This document shows positions 63,139 through 64,000 of a stretch of DNA of 64,000 nucleotides, piece by piece. Source of the DNA: Lactococcus lactis (GTDB taxonomy: Bacteria; Bacillota; Bacilli; Lactobacillales; Streptococcaceae). Below the pieces are notes generated by a model. It ran no database searches and was not told where the DNA came from. It saw only the letters and a program-made list of their open reading frames with translations. The DNA lies in NCBI RefSeq assembly GCF_029023865.1, contig NZ_CP118969.1, forward strand, positions 1 to 64,000. The letters run 5' to 3'. Made by a program: the position numbers and the translations under genes. The first letter of the stretch is position 1. Each line of letters starts with the position of its first letter.

Positions 63139-63967
63139 GGATTTCTCGACGAATTTCGAGGGCACGTTCCGGAAAATCGGTGATGATTCCAGCTACATGT
63201 TGTTGAAAAGCTTGTCGTATTTCTGTTTCTTGATTAACTGTCCAAAGACGAAGGGGTCTTTTTGAACTTTTGAGAAGAAGTGGGTGCTTGAAGGCGTAGG
63301 TTCTTCGGGGATGAATTCCTGAAATAAAATCTGTTGAGCTGCCTTTATAATGACTTTTTAGGGTCAAAAGATTTTTTGTCAGATAATTAACTTCAGCCTT
63401 TGAATCAAAAGTGTGTATTTTTTTTAATGAATCAAAATTAAACGAACTATAAATATAGCTAAAGGGCCATTTAGTTTCTGTCATTAAGTCTGAGAGTTTT
63501 TTTTCAATTCCGGGATAGTCAAATTTATCAGTTTTAATTTCGATATTTAAATAACCAGTAAATGATAGGTCTGTAAGTAATTTTAAAACCTCTGACAAAG
63601 TTGGAATTTTTTCGTCAGTAAATTTTGGATTGAACCAAGAACCAGCATCAAATTTCTTTAAATCTATAGCATTCATATTTTTGACAAGACCTTTACCATT
63701 TGTTGTCCGGTCAATTTTCTCATCGTGAATAACAATTAATTCATTATCGAGTGATAAGTGGACATCAAGCTCAATTCCGTCAGCATGGACACGAACAGCT
63801 TCATGAAAAGCGGCCAATGTATTTTCTGGACAGTTGGATTTAGAACCACGATGAGCAAAAACCAATGTTTTAGAAGTGAGGCTTGGCTTGAATTTCAAAT
63901 TGTTTTTGATTTTATTTCTGTCAAGAAAATTATGAAGTTTAAAAACTATTTTTGTGAAGCCAGACAT
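63122..63967 (-). CDS. Glycerophosphodiester phosphodiesterase (GlpQ/UgpQ-like)
   Basis: The GDPD-family enzyme hydrolyses glycerophosphodiesters to glycerol-3-phosphate and an alcohol. In 281 residues it shows the catalytic HRG (His39-Arg40), ENT, ELDVH (Glu66, Asp68) and His81 in VIHDEKIDRTT. No signal peptide is obvious, so it is probably cytoplasmic. The start has a GAAAGGAAG site. Confidence 0.92.
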   Translation of the reverse strand: MSGFTKIVFKLHNFLDRNKIKNNLKFKPSLTSKTLVFAHRGSKSNCPENTLAAFHEAVRVHADGIELDVHLSLDNELIVIHDEKIDRTTNGKGLVKNMNAIDLKKFDAGSWFNPKFTDEKIPTLSEVLKLLTDLSFTGYLNIEIKTDKFDYPGIEKKLSDLMTETKWPFSYIYSSFNFDSLKKIHTFDSKAEVNYLTKNLLTLKSHYKGSSTDFISGIHPRRTYAFKHPLLLKSSKRPLRLWTVNQETEIRQAFQQHVAGIITDFPERALEIRREIQDQSK

Positions 63968-64000
63968 TAGTCACTTCCTTTCGATTTGGGAATGATTTTT

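Overview
This looks like the replication-origin end of a Lactococcus lactis chromosome, most likely subsp. lactis. It opens at the dnaA start codon. Supporting signs are low GC, the dnaA-dnaN-rexB-rexA order, a seven-tRNA plus 5S cluster behind ftsH, a 391-residue AraT-type aminotransferase, a lactococcal IS982-type element and a small lactococcal prophage-like element. Species and strain calls rest on recognition of families and gene order; no search was run.

Layout. 1-2.7 kb: dnaA, an origin region with DnaA boxes and a run of DnaA-trios, and dnaN. 2.7-9.9 kb: the RexB/RexA exonuclease-helicase and a small DUF951 gene. 9.9-12.3 kb: two HTH-membrane regulators around ychF. 12.4-16.6 kb: a lactococcin-972-type bacteriocin locus. 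Its large immunity/permease gene is cut by a 998-bp IS982-family element with an 8-bp target duplication, and the element's transposase is itself frameshifted. 16.7-28.6 kb: housekeeping genes in the Bacillus-like order pth, mfd, rqcP, divIC, S1-domain gene, beta-lactamase-like hydrolase, tilS, hpt, ftsH. 28.7-29.6 kb: a tRNA operon (Glu, Ser, fMet, Phe, Gly, Ile, 5S rRNA, Asn) with two tandem promoters. 29.6-35.3 kb: the mannitol operon, with mtlA split by a frameshift, then mtlR, mtlF and mtlD.

35.4-50.2 kb: a structured RNA that folds like 6S RNA, whose 3' end is the attachment site of a 14.6-kb integrated element. The element is flanked by 28-bp direct repeats. It carries a tyrosine integrase, a CI/ImmA-like and Cro-like switch with four operators, a leftward replication module (Prim-Pol plus SF3 helicase) and small regulators. 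A rightward accessory segment ends in a class-II bacteriocin immunity gene. No terminase, capsid, tail or lysis gene is present, so it is best read as a phage satellite resembling the small lactococcal elements bIL310-bIL312. It has iteron-like repeats, two tandem candidate small RNAs, a repeat-rich non-coding block, and a leader shared with a gene just outside the element.

50.5-64 kb: two GNAT acetyltransferases, a TM2 protein, a SulP transporter, tRNA-Lys preceded by a copy of its own 5' end, araT, recO, a regulator remnant between DnaA boxes, and a leftward lipoate/pyruvate dehydrogenase cluster. In that cluster lplL supplies the lipoyl group used by the two lipoyl domains of PdhC, and PdhA, PdhB and PdhD complete the complex. 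A GlpQ-type phosphodiesterase closes the window. The octamer ACTGACAG, often as inverted pairs, is scattered across the whole window far above chance.
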